Shown in pieces: positions 8,540 to 18,513 of a DNA stretch of 64,000 nucleotides. Position 1 is the stretch's first letter. Every line of letters starts with the position of its first letter. Position numbers and translations under genes: made by a program. The stretch is from JACVRW01 sp963734025. Lineage in GTDB: Bacteria > Actinomycetota > Thermoleophilia > Solirubrobacterales > Thermoleophilaceae. Under the pieces are notes generated by a model. That model searched no databases. It was not told where the DNA came from and was given only the letters and a program-made list of their open reading frames with translations. The stretch lies in assembly GCA_963734025.1 (NCBI GenBank), contig CAVTFR010000010.1, forward strand, positions 31,544 through 95,543, given 5' to 3'.

Positions 8540-8623
8540 TGCGGAAGCGCCCGGCTCGGCCGGGTGCGCACCGAAAGCCTCATTGCGGAAGCACCCGGCT
8601 CGGCCGGGTGCGCACCGATAGCT
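8536..8623. repeat. Tandem duplication of a 44-bp hairpin unit
   Basis: Two adjacent 44-bp copies (8536-8579 and 8580-8623) differ at three positions. Each begins with TCAT. Copy 2 contains a perfect 9-bp stem, GCACCCGGC / GCCGGGTGC, with a TCG loop; copy 1 has one base changed in that stem. The array fills the whole gap between the kinase stop and the regulator start, and the plus-strand TCAT of each unit reads ATGA on the coding strand, so the unit carries the regulator start codon. Confidence 0.85.
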
Positions 8624-9751
8624 TCATCCCTCGTCGTCCTCACTCACCGGCACGACCAGCCGCACCCGCCACTCCGAACCGCCCTCGGGCCCGAACTCGA
8701 CGAGCGCGCCGCGCTGGAGCGCCTCCACCGCCGCGAGCCGCAGGCCCATGCCGGTCCCGCGCGTGCCCCGGCGCGCCCCGTCGTTGCGGACCTCGAGCAC
8801 GAACGTGCCGTCGATGCGGCCGACGTGGACGTTCACGCTCGTCGGGCGGGCGTGCTTGTGAACGTTGCGAAGCGCCTCGGCGAGCACGGACTGGGCGAGC
8901 GGCTCCACCCCCTGGGGCACCTCCACGCCCTCCTCCCAGTCGAGCTCGAGCGGCAGATCCTTGTAGTGGCGGTCGAGCCGCGCGAGCTCGTCGTGGAGCG
9001 TCGCCCCGGTGTCGAGCGTCGGCGGTGCGAGCGGGCGCGAGATCGCCTCGCGCAGGTCGGTGAGCGCCGCCTGCATCTCGTCGGCGCAGCGCCGCCTCGC
9101 CTCGTCGCTCAGGCCGTGCTCCGAGCCCAGCACGAGCGACACGCCGAACAGGCGCTGCACCACCCGGTCGTGGATCTCGCGCGCCAGGTCGAGGCGGGCC
9201 TCGAGAAGCCGCGCGCGACCCTGCTGGTTGGTGGCCATGCGGACCGTCGCCGCGAGGGCGGCGGTCTTGCCGAGCGTCCACATTGAGTGGCGCTCCTCCT
9301 CGGTCAGCTCGAAGCGGCTGCCGCCGCGGTCCGCGAAGATCACTCCGAGCAGGCGGCCGCCCGCGGACACCGGCGTGCAGGTGAGCGTCTCGACTCCGCT
9401 GAAACGCGCGTAGCGCTCGGGCACCCAGCGACCGAGGTCGCCGGCGACCTCCACCACCCGGTCCTCGGAGAGCGCCACCTGCGCGATGGGTGTCTCCTCG
9501 AGGGTGCCGTACACCCCCTCGAGCAGGTCGGGCGGAATCCCCTGGCTGCCGAGCGGCACGACGAGCTGGCGCACGTCGTCGTAGAGCAGCAGGATCGCGC
9601 GCGTCATCGAAGTCGTGCGGCAGAGCGCTTCGCAGAGGCGGTCGTAGAAATCCCGCCCCGAGCTACCGGACGCCTGATCCAGCGCGCCGAGGAGCTCGAC
9701 GATCACCTCGAGCGCGTCGGTTCGGGGCGTCGGGGCTCCGCTTCGCTCCAT
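8624..9751 (-). CDS. GAF-domain sensor histidine kinase (NarL-type partner)
   Basis: A 375-residue cytoplasmic kinase with no membrane segment. A GAF domain occupies about residues 20-170, then HisKA_3 with phospho-acceptor His in LAREIHDRVVQRL, then a HATPase_c domain ending in a GTGMGLR glycine box. It should phosphorylate the LuxR regulator next door; the GAF domain implies a small-molecule, redox or light input. A TAGCGT -10 candidate lies at 9763-9768 with GGAG just before the ATG. Confidence 0.88.
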   Translation of the reverse strand: MERSGAPTPRTDALEVIVELLGALDQASGSSGRDFYDRLCEALCRTTSMTRAILLLYDDVRQLVVPLGSQGIPPDLLEGVYGTLEETPIAQVALSEDRVVEVAGDLGRWVPERYARFSGVETLTCTPVSAGGRLLGVIFADRGGSRFELTEEERHSMWTLGKTAALAATVRMATNQQGRARLLEARLDLAREIHDRVVQRLFGVSLVLGSEHGLSDEARRRCADEMQAALTDLREAISRPLAPPTLDTGATLHDELARLDRHYKDLPLELDWEEGVEVPQGVEPLAQSVLAEALRNVHKHARPTSVNVHVGRIDGTFVLEVRNDGARRGTRGTGMGLRLAAVEALQRGALVEFGPEGGSEWRVRLVVPVSEDDEG

Positions 9752-9782
9752 CTCCGTCGTGAACGCTACCCGGCGGACCGGC

Positions 9783-10010
9783 TCAGGCCGGCTGAAGCGA
9801 GAGACGCAGGGCCTGCTCCGAGGTCAGCGACACCTCGCGCACGTGGCCGCAGGCGCGGCAGCGGCACACGACGTCGCCGTCGAAGTCGTCGAGGCGCAGG
9901 GACCACTCGACGTCGCCGGACAGGCAGACGCGGCAGGCCAGCGCGGCCGCCACGAGCGACGGATCATCGTCGCCGCGGAAGTGCGCGAGCTCGAGCGTGG
10001 GCTCCTCCAT
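9783..10010 (-). CDS. Small zinc-ribbon-like protein
   Basis: A 75-residue protein with two cysteine pairs, CRVC and CRCRAC, spaced as in a rubredoxin-like or zinc-ribbon knuckle. The start is taken at the ATG at 10010 (MEEPTLEL); an upstream in-frame ATG at 10049 would add 13 basic residues and lacks a better ribosome site. No known family recognised. It lies alone between the kinase and the fol genes, downstream of the fol terminator hairpins. Confidence 0.6.
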   Translation of the reverse strand: MEEPTLELAHFRGDDDPSLVAAALACRVCLSGDVEWSLRLDDFDGDVVCRCRACGHVREVSLTSEQALRLSLQPA

Positions 10011-10063
10011 CGGAATCACCGTCCCGCGAGTACGAGGGAAGCGGAACATGGTGGCGGTCAGAA

Positions 10064-10108
10064 CCCCCCGCTTGGGGGGATGGCATCCGGGGGGCTCGCG
10101 CCCCCCGG
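10064..10108 (-). terminator. Double hairpin after folK, probable terminator
   Basis: Two perfect stems lie 42-86 nt past the folK stop: CCGGGGGGC / GCCCCCCGG with loop TCGC (10087-10108) and CCCCCC / GGGGGG with loop GCTT (10064-10079). On the minus strand the second is followed by TTCT, a short U-tract. They probably end the folP-folB-folK transcript. Confidence 0.55.
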
Positions 10109-10149
10109 GCCCCCCGCGGGCAATGGCCGCGCACTTGGTGTTGCCGAGC

Positions 10150-10650
10150 TCAGAGCTGCCCCGCTTTTCTTACGCGCTGGTACATGAGCTCGTGCAGGAG
10201 ATCTGCCAAGCCGCGCTCCGGTTGGTACTGCAACTCCGGGTCGAGCTCCAGCAGCGGCTCCACCACGAAGCGCCGGCTCGTGACCTCGCGGTGGGGCAGC
10301 GTCAGGCGCTCCGAGCTGTACTCGAGGTCGCCGAGCAGCAGCAGGTCGATGTCGATCGGGCGGGGCCCGTGGCGGACGCCGCCGGGGCCGCGGCCGAGCT
10401 CGCGCTCCACCGCCTTGCAGGCGTCGAGCAGCTGCTCCGGCTCGAGCGGCGTCCGGATCCGCAGGCAGGCGTTCAGGAAATCCGGCTGGTCGAGCAGCTC
10501 GCCCTGCGGGGCGGTCTCATAGAGGGAGGACGAGGCGAGCACCTCGACCCCCGCGGCCGGGAGCGCCGCGCGCGCGGCGCGGAGGTTGGCTTCCCGGTCC
10601 CCGACGTTCGAGCCGAGGCCGAGGTAGCCGGTCCTCAGACTTCCTTCCAC
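10150..10650 (-). CDS. folK: 6-hydroxymethyl-7,8-dihydropterin pyrophosphokinase
   Basis: A 166-residue enzyme that transfers pyrophosphate from ATP to hydroxymethyl-dihydropterin in folate synthesis. The GLGSNVGDRE N-terminus, the ASSLYETAP substrate loop and the GPRPIDIDLLL metal-binding signature are all present. The only plausible start is the GTG at 10650, which lies 16 bp inside folB; no ATG or TTG fits nearer. Third gene of folP-folB-folK. Confidence 0.92.
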   Translation of the reverse strand: MEGSLRTGYLGLGSNVGDREANLRAARAALPAAGVEVLASSSLYETAPQGELLDQPDFLNACLRIRTPLEPEQLLDACKAVERELGRGPGGVRHGPRPIDIDLLLLGDLEYSSERLTLPHREVTSRRFVVEPLLELDPELQYQPERGLADLLHELMYQRVRKAGQL

Positions 10651-11075
10651 ACCTCGACGGACACCTCGTCGACGGGCAGCGGGATCGGCGGCTCGGGCTT
10701 GGTCGCCTTCACGCGCACGGACTCGGCGCCGAAGCGGTCGATGAGCCGGTCCGCGACCGCGGAGCAGAGGCGCTCCAGCGTCTTGTAGGAGCGCTCCTGG
10801 GCGGCGAGCGCCACCTGCTCGCAGACCTCGCCGTAGTTGATCGTGTCCTCGATCCGGTCGGTGACCGTGGCGTCGCACTCGTCGAGCTCGAACGAGATGT
10901 CGAAGACGAGCCGCTGGCCGAGCTCGCGCTCGGCCTCGCTCACGCCGTGACGCGTGTAGAGCGACAGACCCGCGATCTCGATCGATACCGCCGGCGACGA
11001 GGCCGAGCGCTCGTCATCGTCCAGCCCGTCGTCGTCGAGGTCCTCGAATTCGTCGTCGGGCTCCCGCTCCCACAT
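10635..11075 (-). CDS. folB: Dihydroneopterin aldolase
   Basis: A 146-residue protein; the aldolase core (IEIAGLSLYTRHGVSEAE to EVSVEVWKE) makes hydroxymethyl-dihydropterin and glycolaldehyde from dihydroneopterin. Conserved Tyr and Glu of the active site (YTRHGV, DTINYGEV) and the late Lys (VKATKPEPP) are present. Odd: about 28 N-terminal residues are strongly acidic and Asp/Glu-rich, absent from standard FolB of about 120 residues. The ATG at 11075 overlaps the folP stop; a GTG at 11078 is an alternative. Confidence 0.9.
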   Translation of the reverse strand: MWEREPDDEFEDLDDDGLDDDERSASSPAVSIEIAGLSLYTRHGVSEAERELGQRLVFDISFELDECDATVTDRIEDTINYGEVCEQVALAAQERSYKTLERLCSAVADRLIDRFGAESVRVKATKPEPPIPLPVDEVSVEVWKEV

Positions 11076-11873
11076 CACCGCGCCACCGTAGCAGCGGCCA
11101 CCACCAGCGCATCCACGACGGAAGCGACGTCGTGGACCCGAAAAACGCTTGCGCCACGCTCGAGGGCGAGGACGTTCGTGGCGATCGTCCCGGGCAGCCG
11201 CTCGCCCTCCGGGCGACCTCCGGCGAGCTTGCCGAGAAAGCTCTTGCGCGACGTGCCGATCACAACCGGCCGCCCGATCGCGACGATCTCGTCGAGCCGG
11301 CGCAGCAGCTCGAGGTTGTGCTCGGTCGACTTGCCGAAGCCGATGCCGGGGTCGAGCCAGACCCGCTCCTCCGGCACCCCCTCCGCGACCGCGAAGGCGA
11401 GCCGCTCCTCGAGGAAGGCGCGCACGTCCGAGACGACGTCGTCGTAGCGAGGGTCGTCCTGCATCGTGCGCGGCTCACCGCGCATGTGCATGAGCACGCA
11501 ATCGGCCCCACGCTCAGCCACCAGGCCGGCGAGCTCTGGGGGCGACGCGGAAGGCGGCGACGTCGTTGACGATCGAGGCGCCCGCATCGAGCGCCGCGCG
11601 GGCGACCTCGAGCTTGCTGGTGTCGATCGAGACGCGCAGACCGCCGGCGCTGAGCCGCTCCACGACAGGCACGACCCGCGCCGTCTCATCCTCGGCCCCA
11701 ACCGGCTCTGCCCCCGGGCGCGTGGACTCGCCGCCCACGTCGAGGATGCCGGCGCCCTCCGCGGCGAGCTCGAGCCCGTGCCGAACCGCCGCCTCGGCGT
11801 CGAGGTAGAGGCCGCCGTCCGAGAACGAGTCGGGCGTGACGTTGACGACCCCCATGACCGTGAAGTGCTCCAC
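11075..11873 (-). pseudogene. folP: Dihydropteroate synthase, split by one frameshift
   Basis: The N-terminal half (MGVVNVTPDSFSDGG, then GGESTRPGAEPV and SIDTSKLEVARAAL) reads in one frame; from about 11542 the homology continues in another (PELAGLVAERGADCVLMHMR, DPGIGFGKSTEHN, GTSRKSFLG). Removing one base from the C5 run (G5 on the plus strand, 11538-11542) restores an intact enzyme that condenses para-aminobenzoate with the pterin. Because the enzyme is essential and otherwise perfect, a consensus error is more likely than decay. Start GTG 11873 lies 7 nt after GATACT, leaderless style, with the -10 overlapping that of the divergent HAD gene. Confidence 0.85.
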
Positions 11874-11882
11874 CACCGGAAG

Positions 11883-11888
11883 TATCGT
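11883..11888 (+). promoter_or_regulatory. -10 element TATCGT of the HAD gene
   Basis: TATCGT ends exactly 7 nt before the GTG at 11896, which implies a leaderless mRNA. On the other strand GATACT overlaps it and serves folP in the same way, so the two divergent promoters share bases. Confidence 0.5.
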
Positions 11889-11895
11889 GGCCGCC

Positions 11896-12555
11896 GTGCC
11901 TGGCCCGTTCGACGCAGTGGTCTTCGACAACGACGGCCTCCTGCTCGACACCGAGGACGCGTGGACGCGCGCCGAGCAGGTCCTGTTCCGGCGCTACGGC
12001 AGCAATTTCACGATGGAGCACAAGCGGGCCTTGCTCGGCACTTCCGCAGCGGAGTCGGCTCTCAAGCTCGAGGCGATGCTCGCCGCGCCCGGCGAGGGCG
12101 ACGACCTGATGGAACAGCTGCACGAGCTGGTGATGGAGGAGGTGCTGGGCGGCGTGCCGGTCCGGCCGGGCGGCCAAGAGCTGGTCGAGCGCCTCCGGGC
12201 CGACTGCGTGCCCGTCGGGCTCGCGACCAACTCGTCGCGTCCGTTCGTGGAGCGCGTGCTCGCCTCGTCCGGCTTCCGGAGCGACGAGTTCGGCATCGTC
12301 GTGAGCGCCGACGACGTCGAGCGACCCAAGCCTGCGCCCGATATCTATCTCGCGGCCTGCACGGGACTCGGCGCCGAGCCGGCGCGCTGCGCCGCGCTCG
12401 AGGACTCGCTCCCGGGAGTCGCGGCCGCGCGTGCGGCGGGCATGTTCGTCATCGCGGTCCCCTATTTCCCGGGCCAGGACCTCGACGGGGCCTCGCTGAC
12501 CGCCCCCTCGCTTGCAGATCCGGCCGTCGCCGCGGTTCTTGGTTTGACTCCCTGA
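11896..12555 (+). CDS. HAD-superfamily phosphatase (subfamily IA)
   Basis: A 219-residue haloacid dehalogenase-like hydrolase. Motif I is FDNDGLLLDTE (nucleophile Asp and acid/base Asp two residues on), motif II is the Ser of LATNSSRP, motif III the Lys of RPKPAPDIY, and motif IV ALEDSLPGV. A helical cap lies between motifs I and II, as in beta-phosphoglucomutase and phosphoglycolate phosphatase relatives. Substrate unknown, probably a small sugar phosphate. The start is set by the -10 box 7 nt upstream; an earlier start would run into divergent folP. Confidence 0.85.
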   Translation: MPGPFDAVVFDNDGLLLDTEDAWTRAEQVLFRRYGSNFTMEHKRALLGTSAAESALKLEAMLAAPGEGDDLMEQLHELVMEEVLGGVPVRPGGQELVERLRADCVPVGLATNSSRPFVERVLASSGFRSDEFGIVVSADDVERPKPAPDIYLAACTGLGAEPARCAALEDSLPGVAAARAAGMFVIAVPYFPGQDLDGASLTAPSLADPAVAAVLGLTP

Positions 12556-12608
12556 GCGCGGCACGAAATCTTTACGGAATCCAAACGGAGGATCACCATC
12601 TTGAGACG

Positions 12609-13751
12609 GTGGCCTCGCTTCGCCTCGACAGACGCCGTGCCCTGAGCATCGCGCAGCTCCGCCTGCGCGGGCGCGTCTGGCCGATCCTGCAGACGGCCCT
12701 CGCGGCCGTCGCGGCCTACTACCTGGCGAAGCTGCTCCTCGACGAGACGCGTCCGGTGTTCGCTCCGATCGCCGCCGTGATCTGCATCGGCGCCACCTAT
12801 GGAGAGCGCCGCCAGCGGGCGCTCGAGCTGATCGGAGGCGTGGTGCTCGGCATCGGCATGGCCGACCTCCTGCTCCACCTGATCGGAACCGGCCCGCTGC
12901 AGCTCGGACTGCTCGTGGTGCTCGCGATGGGGGTCGCGGTCGTGCTCGGCGGTGGCCCGATCCTCGTGACCGAGGCCGCGGTCTCCGCGATCCTGCTCGT
13001 TCTGATCGAGCCGTCCGGCAGCGGCCTGCCGCCGACGCGCCTGTTCGAGGCGTTGCTAGGCGGTGGCGTCGCCCTCGCGATCAGCGCGCTCGCGTTCCCC
13101 CAGGACCCGGTGCTGCTCGTGGGGCGCTCCATCCAGTCGATCTTCGGCGAGCTCGGCGGCGCGCTCGCGCGCATCGCGGACGCTCTCGAGAACCAGGATC
13201 CGGCGCAGGCCGAGGCGGCGCTCGCGTCCGTGCGCGGGCTCGACGGCGGGATTCGCCAGCTCGAGCAGGTGCTCGGGATCGCCCACGAGACGGCACGCTG
13301 GTCCCCCGGCCGCCGCTCGGCACGTCCCGAGATCGTGCGCTACGCGCGCAGCGCCCGGCAGATCGACTACGCCGTGCGCAACGCGCGCGTGCTCGCCCGC
13401 CACGTCGCGCGCTTCCTGCGGGCGGGCGGAGAGGCCCCCGAGGAGCTCTCGGTCGCGCTGCGCGACCTGACGGCGGCCACCTGGGCACTCGCCGCTGCGC
13501 TCGAGGAGCCGAGCCGCGCCGACGGCGAGGTGCGCCGGCTCGCCTCGCGCGCGGCCGCCCACGCCACCCGCAGCTTCGAGGGCTCGCGCGACCTCGGCCT
13601 GGCCGAGATCGTCGCCCAGGTGCGCTCGATGGCGATCGACCTGATGCGCGCGGCCGACGCGGCCACGGCGCGGTCCGAGCCTGCGGACGATCCGGTCAGC
13701 GAGGAGCTGCTCGTCGAGCTCTTCGACGACGAGCGCAGCCCGACGATCTGA
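12609..13751 (+). CDS. FUSC / aromatic-acid-exporter-like membrane protein
   Basis: A 380-residue protein. About four or five hydrophobic helices fill residues 20-165, including ILQTALAAVAAYYLAKLLL, LLVVLAMGVAVVLGG and LFEALLGGGVALAISALAF. The rest is a long helical, Arg/Ala-rich cytoplasmic domain. The layout matches ArAE_1/FUSC-type inner-membrane proteins related to fusaric-acid and aromatic-acid efflux. GTG start at 12609; a GGAGG at 12587-12591 is 17 nt away, rather far. Agmatinase follows after 13 nt. Confidence 0.75.
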   Translation: MASLRLDRRRALSIAQLRLRGRVWPILQTALAAVAAYYLAKLLLDETRPVFAPIAAVICIGATYGERRQRALELIGGVVLGIGMADLLLHLIGTGPLQLGLLVVLAMGVAVVLGGGPILVTEAAVSAILLVLIEPSGSGLPPTRLFEALLGGGVALAISALAFPQDPVLLVGRSIQSIFGELGGALARIADALENQDPAQAEAALASVRGLDGGIRQLEQVLGIAHETARWSPGRRSARPEIVRYARSARQIDYAVRNARVLARHVARFLRAGGEAPEELSVALRDLTAATWALAAALEEPSRADGEVRRLASRAAAHATRSFEGSRDLGLAEIVAQVRSMAIDLMRAADAATARSEPADDPVSEELLVELFDDERSPTI

Positions 13752-13764
13752 CACCCTGGGCCAC

Positions 13765-14745
13765 ATGGCCCGGGGCATCCACATCACCCGCGGGGACGAG
13801 CCGCCGGCCGGCGGGGTGGGCACCACGTTCTGCGGCCAGCCGCTCGTCCACGATCCGGCCGGTCTCGAGGGCGTCGACGTGGCGGTGCTCGGCGCGCCGT
13901 TCGACGAGGGCGTGTCGCACAGGCCCGGCACGCGCTACGGGCCGCGGGCGATCCGCGAGGCCGATGACGGCGGCCGCTGGGGCCGCCCGCACATGACGCT
14001 CGGCCTCGACCCGCTCGAGGTACTGAAGGTCGTGGACTACGGGGATGCCGCCGCCGTGCCGGCCGATCTCGCCCGCTCGCACGAGGCGCTCTCCTCCCGA
14101 CTGCGGGAGATCCTCGCGGCGGGCGCGATGCCGCTCGTGCTCGGCGGGGACCATTCGCTGTCGCTTCCGACCCTGCGCGTGCTCGCCGAGCACTTCGGCA
14201 GCGACGGCTACGCGGTCCTCCATCTCGACACCCACGCCGACACGGCCCTCGAGCTGTACGGGGTGCGGGTCTCGCACGGCACCCCGTTCGGCGTGGCCGT
14301 GGAGGAGGGAGCGCTGCTCGGGCACAACATCGTGCAGGTCGGCCTCCGCGGGACCTGGCCCGGTCCGGAGGGGTTCGAATGGATGAGCGAACAGGGGTTC
14401 CGCTGGCACACGATGGACGAGATCGCCGAGCGCGGCCTGCGCGAGGTGATGCGGGAGGCCGTCGCGCAGGTGGCGGCGGCCGCGCCGCGCGCCTACCTGA
14501 GCGTCGACATCGACGTGCTCGACCCGGCGTTCGCGCCGGGCACGGGCACGCCCGAGCCGGGCGGCCTGACGACGCGCGAGCTGCTGTGGACCGTCCGCCA
14601 CGCAGGGCGCCAACTCAGCGTGTGTGCGGCGGACGTCGTGGAGGTGAGCCCGCCCTACGACCAGGCGGGGATCACGGCGCTCGCCGCCGAGCGAACCGCG
14701 CTCGAGATCCTGGCCGGGATCGCCGCCAGCCGCCGCGCGGGTTGA
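13765..14745 (+). CDS. speB: Agmatinase / ureohydrolase family enzyme
   Basis: A 326-residue binuclear manganese hydrolase. Metal ligands are clear: GGDHS, the DTHADT box and SVDIDVLDPAFAPGTGTPEP. It hydrolyses a guanidino compound to urea; the GGLTTRELL loop and overall form favour agmatinase or guanidinobutyrase over arginase, but the substrate is not proven. It follows the FUSC-like gene by 13 nt. Its last 74 bp overlap the convergent metallophosphoesterase. A decayed arginase-like ORF lies 0.8 kb downstream. Confidence 0.85.
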   Translation: MARGIHITRGDEPPAGGVGTTFCGQPLVHDPAGLEGVDVAVLGAPFDEGVSHRPGTRYGPRAIREADDGGRWGRPHMTLGLDPLEVLKVVDYGDAAAVPADLARSHEALSSRLREILAAGAMPLVLGGDHSLSLPTLRVLAEHFGSDGYAVLHLDTHADTALELYGVRVSHGTPFGVAVEEGALLGHNIVQVGLRGTWPGPEGFEWMSEQGFRWHTMDEIAERGLREVMREAVAQVAAAAPRAYLSVDIDVLDPAFAPGTGTPEPGGLTTRELLWTVRHAGRQLSVCAADVVEVSPPYDQAGITALAAERTALEILAGIAASRRAG

Positions 14746-15532
14746 AGCTCCAGGTCTCCTCGGCCGGCGCGAGCCGGGGGTCGCGGCGCTCGGGCGCCTC
14801 GCCCAGCTCGTGCGCCGTCCGAGTGATGCGGAGCGTGTCGCCGCCGGCCTCGAGCTCGATGATCGTCGCCTCGAACGGCGGCTCGATGAGGGCGCCGCAG
14901 GCCACCTGAAGGAGCGCTCCCGACGCGACGCTCTCGCGCACGTGCAGGTGCCCGCAGATCACGATCGTGGGCGCGGTCCGGGCCAGCAGGCGCGCCGCAA
15001 GCACGTCCCGGTCGATCAGGTCACCCGCGTACGGCAGGCCGCGGCCCCGGACCTCGGCAGCTCGCGAGAGGACCGGGAAGTGTGTCGCGAGCAGCATGGG
15101 TCCCTCGCCCCACGTCGCCAGCGCCGGCGGGCGGGCCATCGCCCAGCGCCGCGGCCGGCGACGCTCGATCCGCACACCGGCCAGGCGAGCCGGGTGCGCG
15201 GCGCGGAGCGCCCGCCAGCCCGGCAGGCGCACGCCGTCCAGCTCGAGCGCAGCGAGGGCGGCCGTCGGCCGGGCGCCGTCGTGGTTTCCGCCCACCACGT
15301 GCAGCGGCGGACCGCTCGCGAGCGGCGCGAGCGCGGCCAGCAGGCTCGGCGCGTCGCCATCGTGGGCGAGGTCGCCGAGCGCGAGCACGAGCTCGGCCCG
15401 CTCGGCGGCGAACAGCTCGGCCCCCGCGCCCAGGCGCTCGCCGACGCCGGCGAAGTCGTACGCGTTGTGCCAGGACGCGCGCCGCTCCGGGTCGAGCGAG
15501 ATGTGGATGTCCGTGAGCACGCCGGCGCGCAC
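14672..15532 (-). CDS. Calcineurin-like metallophosphoesterase
   Basis: A 286-residue phosphoesterase with the motif set D-x-H (LTDIHIS), GDLAHDG, GNHDG, THFPVL and CGHLHV, all binuclear-metal ligands. Substrate unknown. Its C-terminal 25 or so residues are Arg-rich and encoded entirely antisense to the agmatinase 3' end (74-bp overlap), which suggests that an earlier stop was lost. GTG start; divergent from the small arginase remnant. Confidence 0.82.
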   Translation of the reverse strand: MRAGVLTDIHISLDPERRASWHNAYDFAGVGERLGAGAELFAAERAELVLALGDLAHDGDAPSLLAALAPLASGPPLHVVGGNHDGARPTAALAALELDGVRLPGWRALRAAHPARLAGVRIERRRPRRWAMARPPALATWGEGPMLLATHFPVLSRAAEVRGRGLPYAGDLIDRDVLAARLLARTAPTIVICGHLHVRESVASGALLQVACGALIEPPFEATIIELEAGGDTLRITRTAHELGEAPERRDPRLAPAEETWSFNPRGGWRRSRPGSRARFARRRAP

Positions 15533-15539
15533 GCGGTCA

Positions 15540-15545
15540 TAGATT
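15540..15545 (+). promoter_or_regulatory. -10 element TAGATT before the arginase-like ORF
   Basis: TAGATT is followed by exactly 7 nt and then the ATG at 15553, with no Shine-Dalgarno: another leaderless-type promoter. It implies that the 110-residue ORF is still transcribed. Confidence 0.45.
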
Positions 15546-15552
15546 CTCGGGC

Positions 15553-15881
15553 ATGACCGGCTTCCGCCTGATCGTCATGCCATACGAGCTCGGGCGCCTG
15601 CGCGACGGGGTCGGACGCGGACCGGAGCGGCTGCTCGAGGCCGGCGCCGTCGAGGCGCTCCGCTCGGCCGGCGCGACGGGAGAGACCGGGACCGCGCCAA
15701 CATCCACAGCGCTCCGGGCGCGCCTCCGAGCCGGTCAGCTCGGGGCGATCGTGTCGGAGCTGCTCGAGCGCACGCCGGTGCAAGCGCTGTCGCTCACCGC
15801 CTACGACCCGGAGGCCGATCAGGACGGACAGGTGCCGCCGATCGCGCTCGGACTGCTGCGGCGGCTGGCGGCGGCGCGCGG

Positions 15882-15885
<4 letters not shown>
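15553..15885 (+). CDS. Internally deleted arginase-family protein
   Basis: A 110-residue ORF. Residues 1-33 resemble an arginase N-terminus (MPYELGRLRDGVGRGPERLL). Residues about 78-108 resemble its C-terminal end (LSLTAYDPEADQDGQVPP). The middle of about 170-190 residues with the GGDHS, DxHxD and DxDxxD metal sites is missing, so ureohydrolase activity is not possible as known. It keeps a start, a promoter-like box and a clean frame, so it may be a remnant or a small derived protein. Its TAG shares CTAG with the convergent ftsH stop. Confidence 0.6.
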
Positions 15886-17849
<1,964 letters not shown>

Positions 17850-17963
17850 GAGCTACTCAAACCTGCTTCCCCTCGCAACCAGAACTGCCTCAGCAGTGAA
17901 ACGCAAGCGTAGCAAGGGGGTATTCGTCTCCTTGGCCTGTTTCGGATGCCTCTCGGCCCGGCT

Positions 17964-18500
17964 CTAGAGCTCGTTCAGGACGGCCACGTAGGGCAGGTTG
18001 CGGTAACGCTCGGCGTGGTCCAGACCGTACCCGATCGCGAAGCGGTTCGGGATCTCGAAGCCCACGTACCGGATCGGCAACTCGATCTCGCGGCGCTCCG
18101 GCTTCGTGAGCAGGGCGCATACCTCCAGCGAGGCCGGGTTGCGCGCCCGCAGCATCTTGAACAGGTAGGAGAGGGTGAGCCCGGAGTCGACGATGTCCTC
18201 GACGATCAGGACGTCCTTGCCCTCGATCGGCGCGTCGAGGTCCTTCAGGATCCGCACGACTCCTGACGAGTCGGTGGACGCGCCGTAGGAGGAGACGGCC
18301 ATGAAGTCGAGCTCGCAGTCCACGTCGAGGTGTCGCATCAGGTCGGCCAGGAAGAAAACCGCGCCCTTGAGGACGCCGACGAGCAGGAGCTTCCGGCCGG
18401 CGTAGTCGCGCGATACCTCCTCGCCCAGTTCCCTGACGCGGTGCGCAAGCTCGTCGCGCTGGACGAGGATGTCTCCCAGGGCGGGGTCGGGCGGGGCCAT
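17964..18500 (-). CDS. hpt: Hypoxanthine-guanine phosphoribosyltransferase
   Basis: A 178-residue purine salvage enzyme that joins hypoxanthine or guanine to PRPP. The PRPP loop VLIVEDIVDSGLTL and the flexible-loop SSYGASTDSSG are characteristic. It sits 115 bp ahead of ftsH and just downstream of guaD (14 bp gap), so guanine can go either to GMP through Hpt or to xanthine through GuaD. ATG start at 18500. Confidence 0.94.
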   Translation of the reverse strand: MAPPDPALGDILVQRDELAHRVRELGEEVSRDYAGRKLLLVGVLKGAVFFLADLMRHLDVDCELDFMAVSSYGASTDSSGVVRILKDLDAPIEGKDVLIVEDIVDSGLTLSYLFKMLRARNPASLEVCALLTKPERREIELPIRYVGFEIPNRFAIGYGLDHAERYRNLPYVAVLNEL

Positions 18501-18513
18501 ACGGCCCCGCGAT

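Noticed and set aside
8536..8623. Possible CRISPR array
   Set aside because: There are only two directly adjacent copies with no spacers and no cas genes; it is a simple tandem duplication.
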